From: Paenibacillus sp. FSL H7-0326
GTDB taxonomy: Bacteria; Bacillota; Bacilli; Paenibacillales; Paenibacillaceae
DNA length: 64,000 nucleotides
Assembly (NCBI RefSeq): GCF_001955535.1
Contig: NZ_MPVN01000003.1
Location: 372,001 to 436,000 of the forward strand
Reading direction: 5' to 3'
Shown: positions 50,400-58,526 of the stretch, in pieces
Numbering within the stretch: the first letter of the stretch is position 1
How the letters are laid out: the number at the start of each line of letters is the position of its first letter
The notes under the pieces: model-generated
The model's database searches: none
What the model was told of the DNA's origin: nothing
Seen by the model: the letters and a program-made list of their open reading frames with translations, nothing else
Position numbers and translations under genes: made by a program

Positions 50400-51571
50400 G
50401 TAAAATTGTCTTTTTCTCGATACCCGCTCATGGTCATACCAATCCGACTATTCCCGTTGTCAGAGAAATAGTCAATAGAGGACACGAGGTATGGTATTAT
50501 TCGTTTCTCGAATTTCAGGAGAAGATTCAAGCCTCTGGTGCTTCATTTATAGCCTGTGATGAATATTTGCCCAAGCTTTCACCTGAAGAACTGGATCGCA
50601 AGGCGGGCAAGGATTTTGCAGCATTGATTGAAATGGTTGCCGATACGACCATAGCTTTAGATGCGAAGGTGTGCAAGGAATTACAGGAATTGCAGCCGGA
50701 TTGTATTGTATCCGATTCATTATGCTTCTGGGGGAAGCTGTTTGCCAGTAAATTAAAAATTCCCTATATATGCTCGACAACTACTTTTGCGTTTAATCAA
50801 CATACAGCCAAGCTGATGAAGCGCAGCTTCAGGGAACTATTAAAGATGGCCTTTGGTATGCCCCGAATCAATAAAAAAATTCAGATGCTTAGGAATCACG
50901 GTTATGATGTGAGAAGTTTTATATCCATTGTTCAAAATGATAATGATACTGACACAATTGTATACACGTCAAAGGAATTCCAACCGATGGCGGACACCTT
51001 TTCTGAACGGTATGCCTTTGTTGGACCTTCGATTAGAACGTTGTCGCCGCAGGAGAACAATAAAAAGGATAGACAATTAATCTATATTTCCCTCGGAACC
51101 GTTCTTAATAAAAATCGTGAGTTCTATGACAATTGCATCAACGCATTTGCACAATCCAATTATACGATTGTCATATCCGTGGGTGAGAAGACAGATATTA
51201 AATCACTCGGCATTATTCCTGAAAATTTCATGGTGAGGAACACAGTGGATCAGATATCTGTATTACAAACCGCAGATGCTTTTATTACACACAGCGGTAT
51301 GAATAGTGTGAGTGAAAGCTTGTATTTTGGTGTTCCCATGGTGTTATTTCCACAACACAGCGAACAAAAAATGGTTGCCAATCGGGTAGCTGAACTGGGA
51401 GCGGGCGTATTGCTGAAAGGGAAGAAGCGAGCAGATCTGGCAGCATCAGTAACGGAGGTGCTGACAAATGTGAAATATGAGGAAAACGCGAAGAAGCTAT
51501 CAAAGTCCTTACGAAATGCAGGAGGTGCGGTAGAAGCGGCGAATGTGATTCTGAAGCAGACCCAGGAGTGA
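50396..51571 (+). CDS. Macrolide-type UDP-glycosyltransferase (MGT/YjiC-like, GT1)
   Basis: The 391-residue enzyme starts MSKIVFFSIPAHGHTNPTIP, with the GT1 acceptor His in PAHGHTNP. Its C-terminal donor site reads FITHSGMNSVSESLYFGVPM followed by VLFPQHSEQKMVANRVAELG, the nucleotide-sugar signature of the MGT group. Members glucosylate macrolides, flavonoids or other hydroxylated compounds and can inactivate antibiotics. The ATG overlaps the end of the XRE-AbrB gene. The terminator is at 51648, and the rifampin phosphotransferase gene follows. Confidence 0.93.
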   Translation: MSKIVFFSIPAHGHTNPTIPVVREIVNRGHEVWYYSFLEFQEKIQASGASFIACDEYLPKLSPEELDRKAGKDFAALIEMVADTTIALDAKVCKELQELQPDCIVSDSLCFWGKLFASKLKIPYICSTTTFAFNQHTAKLMKRSFRELLKMAFGMPRINKKIQMLRNHGYDVRSFISIVQNDNDTDTIVYTSKEFQPMADTFSERYAFVGPSIRTLSPQENNKKDRQLIYISLGTVLNKNREFYDNCINAFAQSNYTIVISVGEKTDIKSLGIIPENFMVRNTVDQISVLQTADAFITHSGMNSVSESLYFGVPMVLFPQHSEQKMVANRVAELGAGVLLKGKKRADLAASVTEVLTNVKYEENAKKLSKSLRNAGGAVEAANVILKQTQE

Positions 51572-51647
51572 CATTATGGTGATCTATGCCAAAATTTCGT
51601 TTCGTTCAGGTTACCCCGAGATCAGAGTATATCCTGAATAAACAAAT

Positions 51648-51680
51648 AAAGAACTTCGGTAGCCAGTACCGGGTTCTTTT
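51648..51680 (+). terminator. Intrinsic terminator after the glycosyltransferase gene
   Basis: AAAGAAC..CGGT pairs with ACCG..TTCTTT around AGCCAGT, followed by T. Confidence 0.75.
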
Positions 51681-51683
51681 GTC

Positions 51684-51712
51684 TTGTATATGAACAAAAA
51701 CGCTGATATAAT
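51684..51712 (+). promoter_or_regulatory. Promoter for the rph gene
   Basis: TTGTAT (51684-51689) and TATAAT (51707-51712) are 17 bp apart, giving a leader of about 120 bp before the gene at 51839. The leader contains the palindrome ATGCCGGCAT (51779-51788). Confidence 0.65.
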
Positions 51713-51838
51713 AAAATAGATTTTCTATCGCTTTAAATATGTAGGCATAATTAACTCATCTTATATATTAAGAATATCATGCCGGCATATGGTGTGTCAA
51801 ATGTTTTTTCTCAATCTTAGTAGTAAGGGGAGATATGG

Positions 51839-54457
51839 ATGGATTATCCTTTGGTTCTCGGTTTTCAAGAAATGGATAGAACGCAGTTATGGCTTGTTGG
51901 TGGAAAAGGGTTAAATCTAGGAGAGTTGTCCAAACTTCAAGGAATTGAAGTGCCAGATGGATTTTGTATCACAACTAGAGGATATGAAGCAGCTATCGCA
52001 CAAAACAAAGTGTATCAGGAACTGCTTAATCGACTTGCTATGCTAACTGTAGAGGATCGGGATCAGATCGGTACAATCAGCGAGGAAATTCGGCATATCA
52101 TCAGGGCTGCAGGAATCCCTACCGATGTTAAGGAAACGACAGCTCACTATCTCTCCAAGCTGGGTGAAGAACATGCCTATGCCGTGCGTTCGAGTTCGAC
52201 TGCTGAGGATTTGCCGCATGCTTCTTTTGCCGGACAGCAAGACACATACTTAAATGTTATTGGCACAGAAGCGATATTGCAGCATATCAGCAATTGCTGG
52301 GCATCTCTATTCACAGACCGTGCGGTGATGTACCGAATGCAAAATGGATTTGATCACAAGCAGATTAAAATATCCGTTATCGTTCAAAGGATGGTGTTCC
52401 CAGAAGCCTCAGGGATATTATTCACTGCAGATCCCGTAACTTCGAACCGAAAGCTTCTCACCATTGATGCCAGCTATGGACTAGGGGAGGCACTCGTATC
52501 TGGAATCGTATCTGCAGATGGCTATAAAGTGTGTGACGGAGAAATCGTCGATAAGAAGATAGCAACAAAGAAATTAGCGGTGTATGGACGGCCAGAAGGC
52601 GGTACAGAGACACAGGAGATTCATCCCGATCAGCAAAACACACAGACGTTGACGGATCAGCAAATTATGGAGCTCGCTCGGCTCGGTAGACAGATTGAAG
52701 CTCATTATAACGCTCCACAGGATATTGAATGGTGTTTGGCTCATGATACATTTTATATTGTGCAGAGCAGGCCAATCACGACGTTATATCCAATTCCACA
52801 GACAAATGATCAGGAGAATCATGTTTATGTGTCAGTCGGTCACCAGCAAATGATGACAGATCCCATCAAGCCGCTGGGTATGTCATTTTATCTGTTAACG
52901 ACACCTGCACCTATGCGCACAGCGGGCGGAAGATTGTTCGTCGATATTACGCCAGTGCTGTCTACAGCTGCTGGGAGAAATCACATGATCAACACGCTGG
53001 GACAATCCGATCTGCTCGTTAAGGATGCCCTCATAACTCTCTTAGAGCGAGAAAATTTTCTTCCTGCATTAGAGCCAGAGAACAAAGAACAGAGTAGAAA
53101 TGCAGGCAGTGACAGCAAGTCGTCTACAGCTTCTGAGGCATGGGTTGAATTCGATAAGTCCATCGTATCAGAGCTCATCCATAAGACTCAGAATTCCATC
53201 GCAGAGCTGAAGCATACGATAAAAGCGAAATCAGGAAGCGATTTATTCGATTTTATTCTGGAGGATATGAAGCAATTAAAGAAGATCTTGTTTGATCCAC
53301 AAAGTTCACAAATAATTAATGAAACGATGAAGGCTTCAGCCTGGATCAATGAACATATGTACACCTGGCTTGGTGAGATCAATGCAGCGGATACCTTATC
53401 CCAATCGGTACCACATAATATTACTTCGGAAATGGGTCTTGCTCTGCTTGATGTTGCCGATACCATACGTCCTTATCCGGATATCGTGGACTTTTTACAA
53501 GAAGCAGAAGATAACCGCTTTATAGAGGATCTCGGTACTTTTGACGGCGGACAGAAAGTGCAGGATGCCATCTATGCTTACCTGGACAAATACGGCATGC
53601 GCTGCGTCGGGGAGATTGATATAACGCGAACGCGTTGGAGTGAGAATCCGATGACACTCATTCCTTTAATCCTAGGGAATATTAGAAATTTCGAGAAGGG
53701 CGCAAGCGAGCTTAAATTTGAGCAAGGACGCCAGGAGGCACTCCATAAAGAGCGAGAGCTTCTGGAGCGACTAAAGCGGCTGCCGGATGGTGAGCAAAAA
53801 GCCAAAGAGACCAAACAGCGAATCGACCTCATTCGGAATTTCAGCGGATTTCGGGAGTATCCTAAATATGGTATGATCAATCGATACTTTATATATAAGC
53901 AGGCGCTGTTGGTAGAAGCAGAACAGCTTGTGCAGGAAGGTATTATTCAGAATAAAGAAGATATTTACGATTTGACTTTTGATGAACTTCATGAGGTCGT
54001 GCGCGCCCATACACTAGATTACCAGCTGATTAAGAATCGAAAAGAAGAGTATCGTCGATACGAGAAGCTGACGCCACCACGCGTAATGACCTCTGATGGA
54101 GAAATGATAGCAGGCAGATACCACCGTGAGAATCTTCCTCCGGGAGCGATTGCGGGGTTGGCTGTGTCTACCGGAATTATTGAAGGACGTGCGCGCGTCA
54201 TTATGAATATAGAGGATGCGATTTTGGAGGATGGAGATATATTAGTTACCTCTTTCACTGACCCTAGCTGGACACCCTTGTTTGTATCTATAAAAGGTCT
54301 TGTCACTGAGGTTGGCGGACTGATGACTCACGGAGCCGTGATTGCTAGGGAATACGGTATACCAGCAGTGGTCGGTGTAGATGATGCCGTTAAATTGATT
54401 AAGGATGGGCAGCGAATTCGTGTGAATGGAACAGAGGGGCATATCGAATTGCTGTAA
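51839..54457 (+). CDS. rph: Rifampin phosphotransferase (RPH)
   Basis: The 872-residue protein matches the three-domain antibiotic kinase that phosphorylates rifamycins from ATP. An ATP-grasp domain (about 1-310) has VGGKGLNLGELSKLQGIEVP, YAVRSSSTAEDLPHASFAGQ and the PPDK-like EASGILFTADPVTSNRKLL. A rifamycin-binding domain spans about 320-755. The swivelling His domain has GGLMTHGAVIAREYGIPAVV, with catalytic His831. Length and motifs agree with the Listeria enzyme; a PEP synthase would be a possible alternative, but it lacks the C-terminal PEP-binding barrel. It is probably a resistance gene, next to a glycosyltransferase. Confidence 0.93.
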   Translation: MDYPLVLGFQEMDRTQLWLVGGKGLNLGELSKLQGIEVPDGFCITTRGYEAAIAQNKVYQELLNRLAMLTVEDRDQIGTISEEIRHIIRAAGIPTDVKETTAHYLSKLGEEHAYAVRSSSTAEDLPHASFAGQQDTYLNVIGTEAILQHISNCWASLFTDRAVMYRMQNGFDHKQIKISVIVQRMVFPEASGILFTADPVTSNRKLLTIDASYGLGEALVSGIVSADGYKVCDGEIVDKKIATKKLAVYGRPEGGTETQEIHPDQQNTQTLTDQQIMELARLGRQIEAHYNAPQDIEWCLAHDTFYIVQSRPITTLYPIPQTNDQENHVYVSVGHQQMMTDPIKPLGMSFYLLTTPAPMRTAGGRLFVDITPVLSTAAGRNHMINTLGQSDLLVKDALITLLERENFLPALEPENKEQSRNAGSDSKSSTASEAWVEFDKSIVSELIHKTQNSIAELKHTIKAKSGSDLFDFILEDMKQLKKILFDPQSSQIINETMKASAWINEHMYTWLGEINAADTLSQSVPHNITSEMGLALLDVADTIRPYPDIVDFLQEAEDNRFIEDLGTFDGGQKVQDAIYAYLDKYGMRCVGEIDITRTRWSENPMTLIPLILGNIRNFEKGASELKFEQGRQEALHKERELLERLKRLPDGEQKAKETKQRIDLIRNFSGFREYPKYGMINRYFIYKQALLVEAEQLVQEGIIQNKEDIYDLTFDELHEVVRAHTLDYQLIKNRKEEYRRYEKLTPPRVMTSDGEMIAGRYHRENLPPGAIAGLAVSTGIIEGRARVIMNIEDAILEDGDILVTSFTDPSWTPLFVSIKGLVTEVGGLMTHGAVIAREYGIPAVVGVDDAVKLIKDGQRIRVNGTEGHIELL

Positions 54458-54658
54458 TAGGGCTTCTCTGGAATTTGGCTGATTGGTTCTTTTGTCGTCA
54501 AGAGCAGGTTCTCAGCGAGATCCAGTAATCGGGATTAATAATTTGATGAGTATCCCATTTCCTGTGCAAGACTCTTTACACTGGGTGTACCTGAAGGTGT
54601 AATAACTTCTATTGTACAATGTTCATTCAATAGCGTTTCAAACTTTGATAATAAAAGA
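54458..54658. other. Intergenic stretch with a possible gene remnant on the minus strand
   Basis: On the minus strand an open stretch ending near 54545 reads KFETLLNEHCTIEVI and TPSGTPSVKSLAQEMGYSSN before a stop, without a start or ribosome binding site. It may be the C-terminal relic of a gene, but no family is recognised. Confidence 0.3.
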
Positions 54659-54681
54659 AAGCAGGGGGTAATCCCCTGCTT
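54659..54681 (-). terminator. Terminator of the methyltransferase gene
   Basis: AAGCAGGGG (54659-54667) pairs perfectly with CCCCTGCTT (54673-54681). On the minus strand it is followed by TTTCTTTTATTAT. Confidence 0.85.
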
Positions 54682-54686
54682 GGCTA

Positions 54687-55427
54687 CTATAGCTTTCTTG
54701 CTTTAATTACAAAAGTAACAGGAAGCAGCTTGGCTCTGTGTGCAAGCTCACTGTTATCTGTCCGGGAATGCAGCAATTCTTCGTCCGTTTCCTCAATCAT
54801 TTGTTCAATGACAAAGCCCGCTTTTGATAACGCATTCACAAAGGTTGATAATTTGCGATCCGCTAAGGTTAGCAGGCCTTCATCAAGAGGTACCGGATAC
54901 CAAGCTTCATCGAAATAGCTCTTTGTAAATACAAGCATATCATTCTCAGCAGTTACACATTTGTGTATAGGGTGAGACCAGCTGAATATAAATACTCCAT
55001 CCTTTTTAAGATAAGAAGCAATCCGGTTAAAAGTTCCCTCAAGGTCCGTGGTCCAGCCTATAGCATAGATCGAATAAACAAAGTCAAAATAATCCGCTGG
55101 TATCCCGCATTCCTCTTCCATAGGTGAACAGATCAATTTAGCTGACACACCGCAAGATTGCAGGTGCTGCGTTGCCTTCTCAATTTGATTATCAGATAAA
55201 TCAATGCCCCATAATTCAGAAGCACCTCGTTCTCCCTGATACTGCAGGGATTGACCGTTTCCACAGCCGATCTCCAGCAGTTTTTTTCCGGTTACCTCGC
55301 CAAAGAGCTGGTGTTTTTCTTCTGAAATAAATGCTCCATAGTGAGGAAGCACGATGGCTCTTAAGAAGTCATTTCCAATAGTATCCCAATAGTAGCTGTT
55401 TGTTTTATGTATTGAAGTAATGTTCAT
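54687..55427 (-). CDS. Class I SAM-dependent methyltransferase
   Basis: The 246-residue cytoplasmic enzyme has motif I KLLEIGCGNGQSLQYQG, the acidic residue of motif II in LWGIDLSDNQIEKA and motif IV in YFDFVYSIYAIGWTTDLEGT. It belongs to the Methyltransf_11/25 group acting on small molecules. ATG 55427 (MNITSIHKTNSYYWDT) follows GAGGAGGG with good spacing; a frame open further upstream to 55568 was rejected. The substrate is unknown; the antibiotic-modifying neighbours suggest, but do not prove, a secondary-metabolite target. Confidence 0.92.
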   Translation of the reverse strand: MNITSIHKTNSYYWDTIGNDFLRAIVLPHYGAFISEEKHQLFGEVTGKKLLEIGCGNGQSLQYQGERGASELWGIDLSDNQIEKATQHLQSCGVSAKLICSPMEEECGIPADYFDFVYSIYAIGWTTDLEGTFNRIASYLKKDGVFIFSWSHPIHKCVTAENDMLVFTKSYFDEAWYPVPLDEGLLTLADRKLSTFVNALSKAGFVIEQMIEETDEELLHSRTDNSELAHRAKLLPVTFVIKARKL

Positions 55428-55629
55428 GCAAGACCCTCCTCGACAATTGTAGAGTATTTCGTGTCTAATTTCAGGTTCAATTTTACCAGATAACTTCCAT
55501 ACTAATGAAGAAAAATAAATAAGGGGGAGTAATTTCATCTCGGGGATAATGATGCATGAATTTCTCAAAAGATTACCATAATACCAGAAGGACTGTTATG
55601 GAATCGATTGGGGAAGGAGGCAGACGCAT

Positions 55630-56559
55630 TTGAAATGGTTATCCATCATGGTCCTGTTGGGACTGCTCACGACACAGGCAAATCCGGCGGATCTATTAAC
55701 TGTAACCCAAGATGGTAACTCACTAAGCACACTGGATCGGAGCGAGTATAATATTGGCGTGTTTCCGCTCATTAACACGGATACCTATGAACAGTGGGTG
55801 GACAAATTGGATCGTAAGACGATAAAGAAGCCTGAGAACGCACGAATTGCATTGGATGGTCATATTGAAGAGGGACAGAACGGATATCGCTTGGATCGAC
55901 GTAAAATGCGGGTACTCTTCTACAACTATTACTATGGAAAGGGGCCGGCAACGGTCGAGCTGCCAACCTACATACTACATCCCAAAGTAGATAGCGAGAT
56001 ACTGACTTCAATCCGAGCGAAGCCGATCGGGTATTACGTTACTTATTTTAATTCTAATAATAAAAATCGCTCGCATAACATCGCATTGGCGGCCAAGGCG
56101 ATTGACAGCGCTGTTGTTTTTCCGGGAGAGACCTTCTCTTTTAACGAGGTTGTGGGTATGAGAACGGTAGAGAAGGGTTACAAAAGAGCAGGCGTCATTG
56201 TCCGGGGTGAACTATCGGAAGGTGTAGGTGGTGGAATATGTCAAGTATCCTCTACTTTGTTCAATGCCATTGACAAAGCGGGGCTGCAGATCGTGAAGCG
56301 GTACTCTCATAGCCGAAACGTACCTTACGTTCTGGCTGGAAGGGATGCAACCGTCAGTTGGGGAGGGCCGGATTTCGCCTTTGAGAATGCCTATAATGAG
56401 CCGATCCTTATTCGGGCTTACAGCAACGGGGGACAAATTGCAGTGGCTGTGTATTCATCGGAATTTATTGAGTATCAGCCACGGCACGTACCAGGTATGT
56501 CCAAGCAGCTGCCTGAAGAGATCATCGACCGACGGGAGACCTCCGTGAATGGAGACTAG
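55630..56559 (+). CDS. VanW family protein (secreted)
   Basis: The 309-residue protein starts with TTG behind GGAAGGAGG. The N-terminus (WLSIMVLLGLLTTQANPADL) is a signal peptide. Residues about 130-265 are the VanW domain: NRSHNIALAAKAIDSAVVFP, GETFSFNEVVGMRT, GVGGGICQVSSTLFNAIDKA and NEPILIRAYSNGGQIAVAVY. VanW occurs in some vancomycin operons, but most members are chromosomal spore- or wall-related proteins with no known role. No van genes are near. Confidence 0.9.
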   Translation: MKWLSIMVLLGLLTTQANPADLLTVTQDGNSLSTLDRSEYNIGVFPLINTDTYEQWVDKLDRKTIKKPENARIALDGHIEEGQNGYRLDRRKMRVLFYNYYYGKGPATVELPTYILHPKVDSEILTSIRAKPIGYYVTYFNSNNKNRSHNIALAAKAIDSAVVFPGETFSFNEVVGMRTVEKGYKRAGVIVRGELSEGVGGGICQVSSTLFNAIDKAGLQIVKRYSHSRNVPYVLAGRDATVSWGGPDFAFENAYNEPILIRAYSNGGQIAVAVYSSEFIEYQPRHVPGMSKQLPEEIIDRRETSVNGD

Positions 56560-56578
56560 CGTTCTTGTTTCGTTGATT

Positions 56579-56903
56579 CTATGAGTTTGCGCGATCTGAA
56601 GAGGCCTCTTTATTAAGAGCTAAGTAGATCACCATGATCATGATGCAGAGCGTGCCCATCCATTGAAATCCTCCAAAGGATTCCTTCATCCAGAATACGG
56701 TCGTCAGCACGGCTGCCTGGCTCAAAGCTGTTTTCTGCTGCCCTTATTACAACAATGGACGGTAAGAGAAGGAGTATTCCTGCAATCAGTAATCGGACAG
56801 TTACGAACGATCCCATATCTATTCCGTATTGAAAGAGCTTTTTTGCAACCGTTCCGCCAATCCCCCAGAATAAAGCTCCCAAAATAATTAGAATTAAACA
56901 CAT
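56579..56903 (-). pseudogene. EamA/DMT transporter with large internal deletion
   Basis: The start gives the first EamA helices (LIILGALFWGIGGTVAKKLF, then GSFVTVRLLIAGILLLLPSI). After about 55 codons another frame gives the final helix LSQAAVLTTVFWMKESFGGF and QWMGTLCIMIMVIYLALNKE, the normal end of a 300-residue DMT permease. About 190 codons are missing between, so the gene is dead. Confidence 0.75.
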
Positions 56904-57305
56904 GCTATCACACGACGATCATTCACCATATTAACGGATATATCCCATTGCACTGGCATGAAGAACTCCAATTTGTACTTGTAGTCAAAGGGCAGGCTGT
57001 TTTTTAGATTCAGGAGAAAAAAGTGAACTTGTCTAAGGGTGAAGCGTTATTTATCAATAGTGGCTGCCTGCACCTTGCCAGAGATAACAATAATTCGGGT
57101 TGTGTCTATATTTGTTTGAACGTTTCTCCGAGATTCATGTTGTCCCAAGAGTTATACGGAACTTATGTGAAACCTTATATAAAAGCAACGAACAGACGAG
57201 CAGTGGGTGACAGGCATTATAGACAGCATCCTTGAGATTGACCGTTTGATCCAGCAGCGTCCACCAGTGCTGCCGCTATTTTCAAAGATTTATAAAGGGA
57301 ATAGC
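56890..57305 (+). pseudogene. N-terminal remnant of an AraC family regulator
   Basis: The plus strand reads IIHHINGYIPLHWHEELQFV and LVVKGQAVF, then a stop. A second piece follows from 57023: NLSKGEALFINSGCLHLARD and GCVYICLNVSPRFMLSQELY. A third frame reads EQWVTGIIDSILEIDRLIQQ and PPVLPLFSKIYKG. Together these are the cupin half of an AraC protein. No HTH domain follows before the map-type gene. At least two shifts plus truncation. Confidence 0.65.
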
Positions 57306-57379
57306 CCGATTATCCACAAATATTTAAATAACTGATAGATGTGGTACATTAGATACATTAGTTAAATGGAGGGGCTTAG

Positions 57380-58126
57380 ATGACAATAGGATCGCAAAAT
57401 GATATTGAAGGTCTGAAGGAAATAGGGAGGATTGTTGCCTTGACGATCAAAGAAATGAAAAATCAGGCACGTGCAGGAATGACAACAAAGGAGCTTGACG
57501 AAATTGGAGGGCAGATTCTGGGCAGGTATGGTGCTGTATCGGCACCAAAGATCACTTATGATTTCCCTGGAAATACCTGTATTAGTGTTAACCACGAAGT
57601 GGCTCATGGAATACCAGGTAACCGAATTATTCAGCCAGGCGATCTAATCAACATCGATGTTTCTGCAGAAGCGGGGGGTTATTATGCGGATGCGGGGCAA
57701 TCTTTTTTGATTCCTCCATATGAGCCGTCATTAATGCAGTTGTGCCAATACACACATCAGACAATGATGAAAGTAATCTCTTCACTGAAGCACGGAGTAA
57801 AATTGAACGAAATTGGAAGGATTATTGAAATCGAGGCTAAAAAAGGCGGATACAACATCATTAAAAATCTGTGCAGTCATGGTATTGGAAAATCACTGCA
57901 TGAGTCTCCGACTGAAATTCTGCCCTTCTACAACAAACATGATAAACGCGTATTGAAAGAGGGTATGGTTATAACGATCGAGCCTTTTCTATCTACAGGC
58001 GCAGGATATGCCGTTGAGCAGCTAGACGGCTGGACATTAGGTGTCCCTGACAATAGCTTTGTAGCACAGCACGAGCATACTATCATTATTACCAAGAATC
58101 AGCCTATTATCTTAACTGCAGTATAG
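57380..58126 (+). CDS. map: Methionine aminopeptidase, type I
   Basis: The 248-residue protein has the pita-bread fold and all five metal ligands: Asp in INIDVSAEAGG, Asp in YYADAGQSF, His in CSHGIGKSLHE, Glu in VITIEPFLS and Glu in QHEHTIIIT. It removes initiator methionine from nascent proteins. It is an extra paralogue type: the main map of Bacillales lies in the ribosomal-protein operon, whereas this one is monocistronic and ends at a 38-bp palindrome. The ATG has a good GGAGGGG box. Confidence 0.93.
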   Translation: MTIGSQNDIEGLKEIGRIVALTIKEMKNQARAGMTTKELDEIGGQILGRYGAVSAPKITYDFPGNTCISVNHEVAHGIPGNRIIQPGDLINIDVSAEAGGYYADAGQSFLIPPYEPSLMQLCQYTHQTMMKVISSLKHGVKLNEIGRIIEIEAKKGGYNIIKNLCSHGIGKSLHESPTEILPFYNKHDKRVLKEGMVITIEPFLSTGAGYAVEQLDGWTLGVPDNSFVAQHEHTIIITKNQPIILTAV

Positions 58127-58167
58127 TTGGTTATCTAAGTCAGAAACGCAAGATCGGTGACATCTCA

Positions 58168-58205
58168 GAGCGTACTACGGCCGCTATAGCGGCCGTAGTA
58201 CGCTC
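58168..58205. terminator. 38-bp perfect palindrome
   Basis: GAGCGTACTACGGCCGCTA (58168-58186) is followed directly by its exact reverse complement (58187-58205). CTTTATAAT follows. It is probably the terminator of the map-type gene, though unusually long and lacking a loop. Confidence 0.65.
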
Positions 58206-58526
58206 CTTTATAATGTCTCCATTGATGAAATTTAAATGAAGTGTTAATTATGTTCAGCATTTGTGTGAATCCGGTGATCTCCTTAGCATCAAAATCGTTA
58301 ATTGAATGAAAGGGCTTGATTGCAGGTGTTTTTCGTTCATTTATTTTACGTGTTTAAATGAACGATCGCATGATAACCTTTCTCCAATATAGGCATTAAG
58401 CACTAAATATCATTGGTAATCCCTGTTTTTGCCAACATTGGTGCAAAACGATCTTATTCAACACAAGTATTTTGACGATATTATATTTGATCATCTGAAG
58501 CAATCGATAATTAGAGGAGGAAGCAT
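58206..58526. other. 321-bp upstream region of the aldehyde dehydrogenase gene
   Basis: AT-rich, no gene. It contains the inverted repeat at 58334-58364 and likely the promoter of the following operon, though no strong -35/-10 pair stands out. Confidence 0.5.
58334..58364 (+). promoter_or_regulatory. Inverted repeat, candidate operator
   Basis: CGTTCATTTA (58334-58343) and TAAATGAACG (58355-58364) are perfect 10-bp arms with an 11-bp spacer, about 160 bp before the aldehyde dehydrogenase gene. Suggests a dimeric repressor. Confidence 0.55.

Noticed and set aside
51720..51838. Rifamycin-associated element upstream of rph
   Set aside because: I could not match the actinobacterial inverted-repeat element; only the short ATGCCGGCAT palindrome is present.
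51839..54457. Phosphoenolpyruvate synthase instead of rifampin phosphotransferase
   Set aside because: The C-terminal PEP-binding barrel is missing and domain order (ATP-grasp, middle domain, His domain at the end) fits RPH.
54545..54658. Possible C-terminal gene relic on the minus strand
   Set aside because: Only about 35 codons, no start, no recognised family; listed as low-confidence intergenic content only.
55630..56559. Vancomycin resistance role for the VanW protein
   Set aside because: No vanHAX, vanRS or related genes nearby; VanW-domain proteins are common in non-resistant Bacillales.
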